Shown here in pieces: positions 24,365-33,654 of a DNA stretch of 64,000 nt. The stretch's first letter is position 1. Each line of letters starts with the position of its first letter. The translations under genes were made by a program, and so were the position numbers. The notes below the pieces were generated by a model, which saw only the letters and a program-made list of their open reading frames with translations, was not told where the DNA came from and made no database searches. The stretch covers positions 620,001 to 684,000 of the forward strand of contig JAZGUH010000364.1 in assembly GCA_037893225.1 (NCBI GenBank), given 5' to 3'. Origin of the DNA: Hippasteria phrygiana (Eukaryota; Echinodermata; Asteroidea; Valvatida; Goniasteridae).

Positions 24365-24674
24365 TAATGTAAAAGAGTGAAAAACTCACTATCCAAAAGA
24401 GTGAATCCCTTCTCAAACCACTCCAAAAGAGTGAATCTCTTATATAAAAAACACTCGAAAAGAGTGAAAATTACTCGAAAAGAGTGAAATTTCCACTCTT
24501 TCGAGGAGCCGTATAAGGGACAACTCTAAAAAAGAGTTGTCCCTTATACGGCTCCGCGAAAGAGTTGAAATTTCACTCTTTTCGAGTGGTTTCTATAAGA
24601 GATTCACTCTTTTGGAGTGGTTTGAGAAGGGATTCACTCTTTTGGAGAGTGAGTTTTTCACTCTTTTACATTAG
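24365..24674. mobile_element. 310-bp palindromic foldback MITE
   Basis: Two arms of about 150 bp are near-perfect inverses centred near 24524 (CTCTAAAAAAGAG). Each arm holds four or five AAAAGAGTGAA words spaced about 30 bases apart. Extreme self-complementarity suggests a foldback element. The flanking stretches 23850-24364 and 24675-25289 show no other recognisable feature. Confidence 0.8.
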
Positions 24675-25293
24675 GAGAGATACACTCCTTTGAAATTTAT
24701 GAAAGTTACGAGACGCCATTTTGTGGTTTCCCATTTTAAAATGCGTCTATTTTAACTTAAATTTTTGCAATTTACTGAAAAGCGATATACCTTCACGAAA
24801 AGAAAATCTGTACTTCTATTACATGTAGGCCCTACAAGTTTTATAAACCCTGTAGCAAGATAAAACGATCATGTAGAATGCCAGTGGCAGAGGACGGCTT
24901 AAATAATAATGTGTAGGCCTACTTCATTTACGTTGTCATTCTTTTTATTTTATTAGATTTAAAACTCGCCCCCCTAGCCTGTCGACGTTTAAACTGGCAC
25001 TACTGTATAATTTTGCTTCAATGTAAATGTTTACCATTGTGTATGTTACTTGAAATAATTTGATTTGAAAGAACGAAATGGTTCAACTTTTTTCAACCTG
25101 TCGACTTTTTATCTTTTGATCAAAAAGGTATTTATTATGAGGATAATGGTGTGATGGGGGACTTTCATAGATGTTGAAAACCGGTAAGGGGCCCATCGCA
25201 ATTGCCTTTGGCCAGACCTGTAACATATTTTGTCAACACTATACACACTCCATCACACTATTATTCGTTCAGTTAAAGACAAGTTCATATTAT

Positions 25294-25726
25294 TGTAGTG
25301 AAACGCCGTGAGGCGAGGGGTGGGTAAAACACCAGATAATAACTAGTTCGAGGAAACCAGACACGTATTAAACTCTTCGTCCTTTCATTTATTCTCCAGC
25401 CATCAGTGGCAAGTTTACAACCTAGAACAAAAACACTTCGTTTTCCCTCTCATTTTCGTCCAGTCCGCTCTCCATTTCTGTCCGCTCTCCTTTTTCCCTT
25501 AAGAAATCTTTCTACATTGTATCAATTTCTCTGACCCGGTGACCCCTGCCAGCCGGCCCAGATACAAGATCTATTTATAGCACGCTGAACTTTTACCGGT
25601 CATGTTAACTAGCGCCCTCTATGAATTAGGATAAACTTCTGAAATTAATGGTCATGTTAACTAGCGCCCTCTATTGGTTAGGATAAACTGGTGAAATAAA
25701 TGCCCCTCAAAACGAATATCACTACA
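25294..25726 (-). repeat. 3' LTR of gypsy element
   Basis: 433 bp, apparently identical to the 5' LTR. The TATA box copy is at 25571-25581. Confidence 0.92.
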
Positions 25727-25739
25727 GACTCCCCTACTT
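25727..25739 (-). other. polypurine tract
   Basis: Purine-rich AAGTAGGGGAGTC lies immediately before the 3' LTR on the minus strand, where plus-strand DNA synthesis is primed. Confidence 0.7.
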
Positions 25740-26062
25740 GGACGATCTGCTCCCGAAGATCGATTGCCCGCGGTTTCAAATGTAATTTACCTTTAGCTAA
25801 AGTACATAAATGTATCTTGAGAAAGCCTTAAACAAACATTGGTGAGCATAACTCTTTCATTGTATAATACAACTTGACCACTAAGCACAATCAAATAATC
25901 ACTTTTGATAATCAAGCTCATTCCTCCAACTTCAAAATATTTTTCCAGAACTATAACAACTTGTAATAGCAGGAAAACCGTATCATACAAATTCTGTACT
26001 GATTGTAATTCCAATTGTACAAAACATTTATAAATCACACTATGATGCTGATGATAATTAAA

Positions 26063-26647
26063 TTACCAAATGCGAGACTCAAAGAATTTCAGTATTTGTC
26101 GCAGTGTTCTTTCATATTGTAACATTCCTAACTCGTTGAGGTGAACCCCATCCAAATTATATTTTGGATTCTTCAACCCCCGATGTTGCCAAACCCACCA
26201 CCGGTCTTCGAGAAAGGTTGAACACTCCAATGACCTATTGAACTCTGTGACCCTCTCGTTAAAGACTTCTAGTGAGACCTGAGAACTTCTTAATCCCCCC
26301 GTCCGAGGCAAAACTGGTACAAACACAACAACCTCGGGATACACATCCCATCTGGGAAGCTCTTTTACCATGCTGCACAATGAAAAATGCACTTCTTGAG
26401 GGGTTCTACTCTTTGAACATAAATCATTCGTTCCTAGATCAATAATTAATACTTTCGGCTGAACTCTTTTCAGTTGATTAAAATAATAGCATGGACTCTT
26501 TTCAAGCCGGGCCATGGTAAGTCCGCCTTCACCAAGACATAGTATGGGAACTGTTCCTCTCTGCAATTGTACATCATAAACAAAACCTCTTTTATTTCCC
26601 AATCTTTTAACGAAGCTATGTCCAAATAGCACAAAACCTCCCATCAT
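26063..26647 (-). CDS. SGNH/GDSL-hydrolase-like ORF in gypsy
   Basis: 194 intact residues on the same strand as gag-pol, between pol and the 3' LTR. SGNH blocks appear in order: block I VLFGHSF (nucleophile Ser11, in GHS rather than GDS), block II GEGGLTM (Gly about 41-42, oxyanion), block III IIDLGTNDL (Asn74), block V NLDGVHLN (Asp166, His169). All four name residues S, G, N and H are present, so an active esterase/acyl-hydrolase fold is plausible; length fits a minimal SGNH domain. No signal peptide. Esterase domains are established in ORF1 of CR1-type LINEs; an equivalent in an LTR element in the env position is unusual. The ORF could be expressed from a spliced mRNA. Confidence 0.75.
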   Translation of the reverse strand: MMGGFVLFGHSFVKRLGNKRGFVYDVQLQRGTVPILCLGEGGLTMARLEKSPCYYFNQLKRVQPKVLIIDLGTNDLCSKSRTPQEVHFSLCSMVKELPRWDVYPEVVVFVPVLPRTGGLRSSQVSLEVFNERVTEFNRSLECSTFLEDRWWVWQHRGLKNPKYNLDGVHLNELGMLQYERTLRQILKFFESRIW

Positions 26648-27046
26648 TCGGTTTACACAACAAGTAGGAAAAATGTAAAATGTGTCACTTTTCCGAAAAA
26701 GTATAGAACAGGTTAGTCAAGGGGGGCACAACACGGCGCTGTTCAGCAAGGTGTCCCACAGAGAACTGGATACCCCCAGCATTCTCAGTAAGACAACCCC
26801 GATCAGGTCGTGCCGTACTCCAATTAATAAATAAACTTTTGTTTCGGTACCGACTTAGATACTCTTATTACTTCCAAGTAACATACTGACAGGCACAAAA
26901 TCAGAATAACAGTGGATCCAACTTTCCTACCAAGCGGAAATGAGTTAATTTGTACACATCAGACACAAGTTGAAGAATCGATAGGTGCTATCCAGTCAGG
27001 TGGGCACTCTGTGAAAGCTGGATGCCCCAGTCCTTTCCAAGAGTTA

Positions 27047-27244
27047 TCACCAAAGACTTTCTGCAACTCTGTTCAAAAGAAACAAAACTAAATAAGTGAG
27101 TATTAACACCACAATATCAAAATAACCAGGAGTCAGGATATCACTTGCATTTCCCTCAGTCGCACACACTTCGCAAGGAAAACTGGATTCCCCATGGCTT
27201 TCCTCTCTGAAAGGTTTACAACATACAGGAAACACAAAGGACAC
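27047..27244 (-). CDS. small ORF with one membrane segment
   Basis: 65 residues starting 19 bases after the pol stop. Cys-rich N-terminal half (VCCKPF ... CEVCA) and one strongly hydrophobic helix FDIVVLILTYLVLFLLN near the C-terminus. Its place, right after pol, is where env sits in retroviruses and errantiviruses, but no fusion peptide, cleavage site or ectodomain is visible. It may be a remnant, a small accessory protein or chance. The following ~400 bases to the next ORF show no motif. Confidence 0.4.
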   Translation of the reverse strand: MSFVFPVCCKPFREESHGESSFPCEVCATEGNASDILTPGYFDIVVLILTYLVLFLLNRVAESLW

Positions 27245-27263
27245 CCCGCCTCCCCGAGTCAGC

Positions 27264-30200
27264 TTAACCTAGTACCGACTGAGGGAGATGGTATGGATTT
27301 CCATGTATCCCTTTAGTGACCCTTTGAGAGCGACGCATGGGCAATGGCTCCTCAGAGCCACAAAGTGGCTCCCCTACTTCTTCATTGCCAACCCTTCCCA
27401 GATTTTCTTTTGGTTCAGAGGAAAACTCCCAATCTGAATCGTCGTCTGACTCAGCGCTAAGGTTATCACACTCAGGCTCACTCTCAGTCGTGGGATCTAC
27501 ACGCAAATACTTCCTATTGATGGTCATCTCTGGCCCCCCTTTCATTGGACGAACCTTATACACATCCCCGTGTTCATTAACCCAAGTCACCACGCAGGGG
27601 TCATGCTCGTACTTATCCCGCAGCTTATGGCGGCCACTGAAAGCACATTTCCTTTTCAGCACCTGAGAACCAATACTAATGGGCCTTGCATTAGCTTTAG
27701 AGTCATATGCCTTCTTATTTTGGTTGCTTCTTTTGACTACCCTGTCTCGAACAAGATCCTTAGCCTTACCTAACAATTCGGACTGTTCATGAACAAAGTC
27801 TTGATCCCAGTTACTGTTCGACCGACCTAACATCTGATCTAAAGGAATGGTGGGTTCTCGCCCAAACATAAGGGTGTAAGGCGCTATTCCTGTAGTGCAA
27901 TGTGGCGTGGTGTTGTAAATGAATACAAGGTGGGGAAGCATAGCTGGCCACCTATGCCGATCACGCTCGTCTATTGACCTGATTAGCCCGAACATGGTAC
28001 GGTTGAACCGTTCTGCCTGAGCGTTGCCTTCCGGATGATAAGGTGTAGTTCTAGTTTTCTTTACACCATACAGAGCGCATAATTCCCTGACCACATCTCC
28101 CTCAAAGTTACGCCCCTGATCACTATGTAATCGATGTGGAATGCCAAATTTAGTGAACCAGTGATCTCTTAAGGCCTTAGCTACAGTTACTGCTAGCTGA
28201 TTTTTACAGGGGACAGCTTGAACAAATTTTGTGAATACATCGGTCATTACGAGGACATCCTCGTAACCACCGTGTCCCCGATCAACCTTGACAAAGTCGA
28301 TGGCCAACACCTCAAGTGGCTTGAATGCAATAAGATGGCGCATGTGTGTTCTTGTCTGGGGCTCAGCAGCCTTAGCTATTATACACTGTCGACATTTACC
28401 GACATGTTTACGCACAGCTGCAGCCATTTTGGGCCAATAAACTCTTCGTCTCATCAGAGAGCAGGTTCTAGTTACCCCTTGATGTCCCCATTTATCATGG
28501 CATCCTGTAATAGCCCTATTCTGTAAACTCTTAGGCAACAGTATTTGGTCTAACTCCCCATGCAAAGGATCAAGAATGCGACGGTATAGAACGCCATCTT
28601 GCTCAATGATACGCGGCCATTGCCAGAGCCAAAACTTCACTTCCTCAGGTTCGCTACGCGCGGAATCATAAGTCTCCCCGGGTTTCCATTTGTCATCCCA
28701 GCGCTTCCAAATGAACCGCAGCACTGGATCTGCCCTTTGGAGAGCAGTCAACTGTTCGGATGTCCATGATGGGAAAACACCAGGGGGCCCTGCAGCTCTC
28801 TCATTCCCACCTTCACTCTTTTCTAGGTGTTTGCGCACCTTAATACGCCCTAATTGGACTACTGTGGAGTGAATCATATTTTGCATCACCTCTTCGGTCT
28901 CCTCGGGGGAAGAATGATCGGGGTAGCGGCTAAGAGCGTCAGCGCATCGGTTACTTACACCCGAACGGAACTTAACTTCAAATGTGAAAGCTGCCAGCTG
29001 CGCAACCCAGCGCATCTCGCATGCGCCTAACTTTGCCGTTCGCAGATAAGACAGGGGATTATTATCCGTCAGAACAGTAAAAGGAACCCCCAAGAGGTAA
29101 TCCCTGTACTTGTCAACAACCGCCCATTTTAGTGCCAACAGTTCCAGTTTAAAGGAACTGTAGTCAGGATACCTGGACTCTACACCCCTAAGCCCACGGC
29201 TAGCATATGCCACCGGGTGTCTCTTGCCATCTTCATCATCTTGGCACAAACAAGCTCCAAGTCCTTGTAGAGAGGCATCTACCTCTAACACAAAAGGACG
29301 AGTAAAGTCGGGATAACTCAACACAGGTGACTGTGTCAATGCCTCCTTAAGACTATCAAAAGCAGTCTGTGCCTCGGTATTCCAGACGAAATTGTGAGCC
29401 TTGAATTGTTTACTACCTTTTACCAATGAGGGTACCTTTGCATGCAGTGGAGCTGCAATCTTTGAGAAATCACGAACGAAACGACGGTAATACCCAGCCA
29501 GACCGAGGAATGAGCGTAGCTGAGCAGCTGTCTGAGGCACCGGCCACTCCTGGATTCTCTTGATTTTGTCGTCATCCATGGAAACACCCTTTGGTCCCAC
29601 AACATGTCCCAGGTAGGAAACTTCACTGCGGAACAATTTACACTTTTCGCCCTTGACCTTGAGCCCGAACTCTGCTAACCCCATGAAAACCTTGTCCAAC
29701 CTTTCGACATGATCTTCGACTGTAGGGGAAAATACTAAGATATCATCCAAGTAGATCAGCAATTCCGAGAGGTTAAGATCTCCTAAGCACATTTCCATAA
29801 CTCTCTGAAAGGTCCCGGGTGCGTTTACTAATCCAAACGGCATACGTGTGTACTCAAATAGACCGAATGGAACCCGGAAGGCCGTCTTGCTTATGGACTC
29901 AGGGTCCATGGATACCTGGTGATATCCATGGGCCAAGTCCAGGGCGGATAAATACTTTGCCCCACGAAGTGCTTCAAGCGATTCCTCAATACGAGGTAGA
30001 GGAAATGAGTCCCGAACCGTCTTGGCATTGAGCCGCCTATAATCAACACAAATGCGTAAGGACCCATCTTTCTTATGGACTAGTACAATGGGACTCGCAT
30101 AAGGACTCATGCTTTTCCGAATAATTCCCTGATCTAGGAATTTCTGTAACAACTCCCTAACTTCACCTAGGTACTGAGGGTGGATTCGTCTGTAGGGTTG

Positions 30201-30782
30201 GCTTATTGGGTGGTCATCAGTAGTGTGAATTTTATGTGGGACTTTATCACAACAACCCAAATCAATTGAGTTCTTTGAAAACACAGAATCATGTTTTTCA
30301 ATCAAACGCACAATCTTCTCCTGTTGATCCCTACTCAGCCCAGCGCACATGTCAATATTCAAACCACGAGGCAACGTATACTCTGAACCATCAGAAAAGA
30401 TGTAAGTTTCCCTAGTGTCCTGTTCAGTTCCTCCCCCTAGTTCAATGTCAGGATCAGAGGGGTCCTCTGTTTCCACATGATCGAATGTCTGATGACCTAC
30501 AGACTCAAAGAGGATATTATTAACTGAAACATGAACCCCTTTTGCATCTTCGCGCAATTCTACACTTGGTCCAGGTGATATGTCAGTTAAAGTTGCCAAC
30601 TGCGTGTGAGGGGAAATTTCAAGCACTTGCATTCCCAAATTCGCAACAAGAATATTAACGGTTTTACCAGTGGTCACTTCACATGAGTCATAAACACGAC
30701 ATGCAGGACTCAGACCACTCAAACCTACATCTCGTGTTTTGGCGGACTCGCGTCTCTCCCCCCACAGACCCTCTATCATCAC
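27264..30782 (-). CDS. pol: gypsy Pol: RT, RNase H, integrase
   Basis: About 1172 intact residues, numbered from the GTG at 30782. RT: palm LDLAHGYHQ (281-289), catalytic YLDD (344-347), LGHVVGPKGV (391-400). RNase H: catalytic residues at D502 (VDASLQG), E547 (FKLELL), D573 (LTDNNPL), D615 (CADALSR). Integrase: zinc ligands H762, H767, C797, C800; catalytic D829 (AIDFVKVD), D888 (HSDQGRNF), E924 (QAERFNR), giving the canonical D-x35-E. A basic GPY/F-like tail (about 1035-1095) is followed by an acidic, Ser-rich end with no chromodomain recognised. It copies element RNA to DNA and inserts it into the genome. In frame with the protease ORF across one TGA, so likely made as part of Gag-Pro-Pol. 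Confidence 0.93.
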   Translation of the reverse strand: MMIEGLWGERRESAKTRDVGLSGLSPACRVYDSCEVTTGKTVNILVANLGMQVLEISPHTQLATLTDISPGPSVELREDAKGVHVSVNNILFESVGHQTFDHVETEDPSDPDIELGGGTEQDTRETYIFSDGSEYTLPRGLNIDMCAGLSRDQQEKIVRLIEKHDSVFSKNSIDLGCCDKVPHKIHTTDDHPISQPYRRIHPQYLGEVRELLQKFLDQGIIRKSMSPYASPIVLVHKKDGSLRICVDYRRLNAKTVRDSFPLPRIEESLEALRGAKYLSALDLAHGYHQVSMDPESISKTAFRVPFGLFEYTRMPFGLVNAPGTFQRVMEMCLGDLNLSELLIYLDDILVFSPTVEDHVERLDKVFMGLAEFGLKVKGEKCKLFRSEVSYLGHVVGPKGVSMDDDKIKRIQEWPVPQTAAQLRSFLGLAGYYRRFVRDFSKIAAPLHAKVPSLVKGSKQFKAHNFVWNTEAQTAFDSLKEALTQSPVLSYPDFTRPFVLEVDASLQGLGACLCQDDEDGKRHPVAYASRGLRGVESRYPDYSSFKLELLALKWAVVDKYRDYLLGVPFTVLTDNNPLSYLRTAKLGACEMRWVAQLAAFTFEVKFRSGVSNRCADALSRYPDHSSPEETEEVMQNMIHSTVVQLGRIKVRKHLEKSEGGNERAAGPPGVFPSWTSEQLTALQRADPVLRFIWKRWDDKWKPGETYDSARSEPEEVKFWLWQWPRIIEQDGVLYRRILDPLHGELDQILLPKSLQNRAITGCHDKWGHQGVTRTCSLMRRRVYWPKMAAAVRKHVGKCRQCIIAKAAEPQTRTHMRHLIAFKPLEVLAIDFVKVDRGHGGYEDVLVMTDVFTKFVQAVPCKNQLAVTVAKALRDHWFTKFGIPHRLHSDQGRNFEGDVVRELCALYGVKKTRTTPYHPEGNAQAERFNRTMFGLIRSIDERDRHRWPAMLPHLVFIYNTTPHCTTGIAPYTLMFGREPTIPLDQMLGRSNSNWDQDFVHEQSELLGKAKDLVRDRVVKRSNQNKKAYDSKANARPISIGSQVLKRKCAFSGRHKLRDKYEHDPCVVTWVNEHGDVYKVRPMKGGPEMTINRKYLRVDPTTESEPECDNLSAESDDDSDWEFSSEPKENLGRVGNEEVGEPLCGSEEPLPMRRSQRVTKGIHGNPYHLPQSVLG

Positions 30783-30788
30783 AGTTTT

Positions 30789-30791
30789 TCA
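30789..30791 (-). other. single in-frame TGA between Pro and RT
   Basis: Protease and RT/integrase share one reading frame and are separated only by TGA followed by AAA ACT GTG ATG. Either a recent nonsense mutation or a programmed readthrough stop. The context AAT TGA AAA is not one of the well-known leaky contexts. Confidence 0.9.
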
Positions 30792-31574
30792 ATTGTATAA
30801 ATCCGGAGGAGCCCGAACTTGACATGTGATAGTACGTACCTCCCTAGGTAACAAGTTGATGGGATTCTTGCCTGTACGGACACTTGTTGAACCCACAACC
30901 TTTTGATAAGCCTTATCTTGCTCTGCAGCTGGGTTTCTAGTTAAACTGTACCACTGAATAGCCATTGCCCATGCATCAGCATCTCTCTGCTCTGGGTCAA
31001 TTACAAAATCTCTCAGCTGACTCAGTATATTGCAACCTACCAACACTGAACACTTAGCATCAACTGCCTCACCCCCTTGAATATCCTTAACTACAAGGAA
31101 ATGTGCATCAACCTTACGGTCATGTATCACCATTGGGACATTTACATACCCCTCAATTGGGATTTCTAGACCCCGCGCCCCACAAACTCGCAGGTAGGTC
31201 CCAAGCGGTTGCACTCCTTCAAGTTTATGTGCCAAATGGTCTCTGTAAAAAGAAGCCTTAATTACGGATGTCTCTGCCCCAGTATCAAGGGTACACATTG
31301 TTGGCACACCTGCCAACGTGACGTGAGCCTTTGGGCTCCCCTTAACAAGCTTAGAAAGCAATTCATCCGCCGACAATTTAGGCAAGGTTTTCCTACTTGA
31401 TACACATTTCTTGGGTGAGGCCTTTGATGTTGCTTCCTCCACCACTTGGCCTACTGTGGTGGAGGCTGTTGGTTTAACACTTGGGAGTCTGCTCGTGAAG
31501 CCCCCGCTGCTGGCTCTACTCGATCTATCCCTGCATGAGACTGCTGTTCCTGGCTTGCTAACCAGGACCTGCAC
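30789..31574 (-). CDS. pro: gypsy protease ORF (-1 frame)
   Basis: Open frame overlapping the 3' end of gag in the -1 frame, so it is probably translated as a Gag-Pro fusion rather than from the ATG at 31574. Contains the aspartic-protease active site CTLDTGAETSVI (Asp at residue 97 of the ATG-initiated reading) and the later VLVGCNIL, equivalent to the ILG-x-D flap-base region. The enzyme would dimerise and process Gag and Pol. It ends in TGA (30789-30791); the RT frame continues in the same phase two codons later. Confidence 0.85.
   Translation of the reverse strand: MQVLVSKPGTAVSCRDRSSRASSGGFTSRLPSVKPTASTTVGQVVEEATSKASPKKCVSSRKTLPKLSADELLSKLVKGSPKAHVTLAGVPTMCTLDTGAETSVIKASFYRDHLAHKLEGVQPLGTYLRVCGARGLEIPIEGYVNVPMVIHDRKVDAHFLVVKDIQGGEAVDAKCSVLVGCNILSQLRDFVIDPEQRDADAWAMAIQWYSLTRNPAAEQDKAYQKVVGSTSVRTGKNPINLLPREVRTITCQVRAPPDLYN
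31436..31478 (-). promoter_or_regulatory. -1 ribosomal frameshift signal
   Basis: Read on the minus strand: heptamer GTTAAAC (31472-31478) in the zero-frame setting G-TTA-AAC; a 6-base spacer; then a perfect 10-bp stem, CCTCCACCAC with GTGGTGGAGG, around a 10-base loop. G UUA AAC is an established slippery site (it is the one used by equine arteritis virus). The protease frame is exactly -1 relative to gag and overlaps it across this site. Spacer and stem fit the usual rules. Confidence 0.85.
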
Positions 31575-32533
31575 TTAGCCTTGACATGGCCAGGGCGCTT
31601 GCAAAAATAACAAATGACTCGGCTCCTAAACGCTGTCTGATTGCCCTGTTGCTGAGGAGATTCGAGCTTAACTACATGTTCCATGATCTTAGTCAACTGA
31701 TCTTGTTGACTCTTGATACACTTAAGCATTTCTTGTTGTTGCTGCAGTACCTGCTGCCATTTTGGTTCGCTCAGCACAGCTGCAGAAAGAACACCAGCAG
31801 ACTCCCCGTGATTAACACCGGCAGAGGGGTCACTTTCCCTTAAAACATCATCTTCCTTTACTCTAACCCCCCTAACCTGACTTCGACGCGTCTTAGGTGC
31901 CTTATCAATATCCCTGAAAAGCTCAAGGGCACAATCCCTCATGTCACTAAATGACTGACCGGGCTCGGCCAATTCAAGTCTCCTTAGTTCAAGGCGTGCA
32001 GTCGGGTCCCGGGCCCCAGCAACAAACTGGCGAATTAGTACCTTTTCCCGTATCTCCTTTAGGCCCCCCTTTTCACTATCTACAGCAGCCTCTAAAATCC
32101 TATCATGGATCCTTATCAGGGATCTTGAGAAATCCATGAGGGATTCGTCATCATGTTGTGTTCGGTCGTACAGGGTTTTCTGTAATGATTGAACAGTTTC
32201 TTCATCTCCAAAATGGCGACGAAGAACTTTCACCAGGGCCTTGTAATCAGATTTAACTCCCTCATGGCATTTTATTTCCTCACGTGCTGTCCCTGCCAAA
32301 TGCTGAACAGTGACTTGTGCTCTTTCAGCCTCAGGAATATGGCACTGTTGAATATAAATTTCGACTTCATCCAGCCATTCCCGCACGGTAGGATCCCCTA
32401 CCTTGGTTGGCTTACCATCAAACTTTGCAAGTTTAAGTGGTCTCTGAGTGCTTGATTTGGATTTGCTTTGTTGCAATGCCTCAGTTAATCCTGTTACAAG
32501 TTTTTCTATTAAACCTGCCTCTGAGGTTGCCAT
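31451..32533 (-). CDS. gag: gypsy Gag
   Basis: 360 residues from the ATG at 32533, chosen over an upstream in-frame ATG because the preceding 38 codons look like leader. N-terminal half is a retrotransposon capsid domain (REWLDEVEIYIQQC, HLAGTAREEI, then LRRHFGDEETVQSL), reminiscent of the PNMA-type gag fold. A Gln-rich coiled coil (QQQQEMLKCIKSQQDQL) follows. A single CCHC zinc knuckle CYFCKRPGHVKAKC sits at residues 308-321. Gag packages element RNA into cytoplasmic particles. Its stop TAG (31451-31453) lies in the loop of the predicted frameshift hairpin. No damage seen. Confidence 0.9.
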   Translation of the reverse strand: MATSEAGLIEKLVTGLTEALQQSKSKSSTQRPLKLAKFDGKPTKVGDPTVREWLDEVEIYIQQCHIPEAERAQVTVQHLAGTAREEIKCHEGVKSDYKALVKVLRRHFGDEETVQSLQKTLYDRTQHDDESLMDFSRSLIRIHDRILEAAVDSEKGGLKEIREKVLIRQFVAGARDPTARLELRRLELAEPGQSFSDMRDCALELFRDIDKAPKTRRSQVRGVRVKEDDVLRESDPSAGVNHGESAGVLSAAVLSEPKWQQVLQQQQEMLKCIKSQQDQLTKIMEHVVKLESPQQQGNQTAFRSRVICYFCKRPGHVKAKCRSWLASQEQQSHAGIDRVEPAAGASRADSQVLNQQPPPQ

Positions 32534-33203
32534 CCTTGTGAATGAATGTATTTTCTCTCTCTCTCTATTTTGTTTTTTAGCAACTGATCTATATGAGGAG
32601 GAGCACAAGACCCTAGTAAAGCTGCACACTATCCTATAAATTAGCAAAATATTCTACAGCCTTATTCCCCAGGGTAACAATAAACTTCCCAAATTATCAA
32701 CGCAGATATCCACACAATTTCAGAAAATGGCTATGAAAAACTATCACCTATCTAATCTTGCTCCGGTGGAGTCCTGGCGAAGACACAGCGGACGGGTCGC
32801 TTCCTTTCTCTTTCCTCTGCAGCTTGGACTTGATCTCTTGTTGCTCCCTTTTGTAGAGCCACTATGTCCCGTGTCAGGTAGTACACCAAGTTCGACAACG
32901 AACTCCGCAGCGGCTGCCGGTAGCCACCACCGGGAACTCCAGTCCCAGCACAGAAGTCGTCCTCTCACACCGGTGGTGTCCTCTCCACCGGCCCGGCACC
33001 GCCACCAAACTCCGCCACAGCCTCGGAACCTCAGCCTTGGGTGCCCGCAGCCAACACTGATCCCGCCTTGGCGAAATCGGCTAAACCTATGCGGAGTAGG
33101 GCTTGTTCTTTTCCGTAGAATCCGGTCAGCAAAGGACAATTCGTCGACGCTTCAACTGTCTGGCTATCTTATTGTGCAGTTCCGTTGTCGAATAAACACC
33201 ACC

Positions 33204-33218
33204 CCATCCGTGTTACCA
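33204..33218 (-). other. primer-binding site, initiator-Met-tRNA-like
   Basis: TGGTAACACGGATGG begins three bases inside the 5' LTR. It begins with TGG (complement of CCA) and resembles the complement of the initiator Met tRNA 3' end, with an imperfect middle. Match judged by eye. Confidence 0.5.
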
Positions 33219-33221
33219 ATT

Positions 33222-33654
33222 TGTAGTGAAACGCCGTGAGGCGAGGGGTGGGTAAAACACCAGATAATAACTAGTTCGAGGAAACCAGACACGTATTAAA
33301 CTCTTCGTCCTTTCATTTATTCTCCAGCCATCAGTGGCAAGTTTACAACCTAGAACAAAAACACTTCGTTTTCCCTCTCATTTTCGTCCAGTCCGCTCTC
33401 CATTTCTGTCCGCTCTCCTTTTTCCCTTAAGAAATCTTTCTACATTGTATCAATTTCTCTGACCCGGTGACCCCTGCCAGCCGGCCCAGATACAAGATCT
33501 ATTTATAGCACGCTGAACTTTTACCGGTCATGTTAACTAGCGCCCTCTATGAATTAGGATAAACTTCTGAAATTAATGGTCATGTTAACTAGCGCCCTCT
33601 ATTGGTTAGGATAAACTGGTGAAATAAATGCCCCTCAAAACGAATATCACTACA
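33222..33654 (-). repeat. 5' LTR of gypsy element
   Basis: Upstream LTR in the element's own orientation. Carries a TATA box GCTATAAATAG (33499-33509, minus) and a 24-bp direct repeat (GGTCATGTTAACTAGCGCCC core, twice near 33525-33601). Confidence 0.92.
33499..33509 (-). promoter_or_regulatory. LTR TATA box
   Basis: GCTATAAATAG on the minus strand within the 5' LTR; the likely Pol II core promoter of the element. Confidence 0.6.

Larger units (their letters stand above)
25294..33654 (-). mobile_element. full-length Ty3/gypsy LTR retrotransposon
   Basis: Two 433-bp LTRs that look identical on reading, starting TGTAGTG and ending CACTACA, with flanking TTAT on both sides (25290-25293, 33655-33658). 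Order on the minus strand: 5' LTR, primer-binding site, gag, -1 frameshift signal, protease, TGA, RT/RNase H/integrase, small membrane ORF, SGNH-like ORF, polypurine tract, 3' LTR. Protease-RT-RNase H-integrase order is Ty3/gypsy. Apparent LTR identity means a very recent insertion. All catalytic motifs of pol are intact; the single TGA between protease and RT is the only obvious lesion, if it is one. Confidence 0.93.

Noticed and set aside
27337..30031. Plus-strand frames of 60-109 residues
   Set aside because: Shadows of the gypsy pol gene on the other strand.
32727..33239. 170-residue plus-strand frame
   Set aside because: Lies across the gypsy leader and LTR edge, opposite to the element's direction, with low-complexity composition and no motif.
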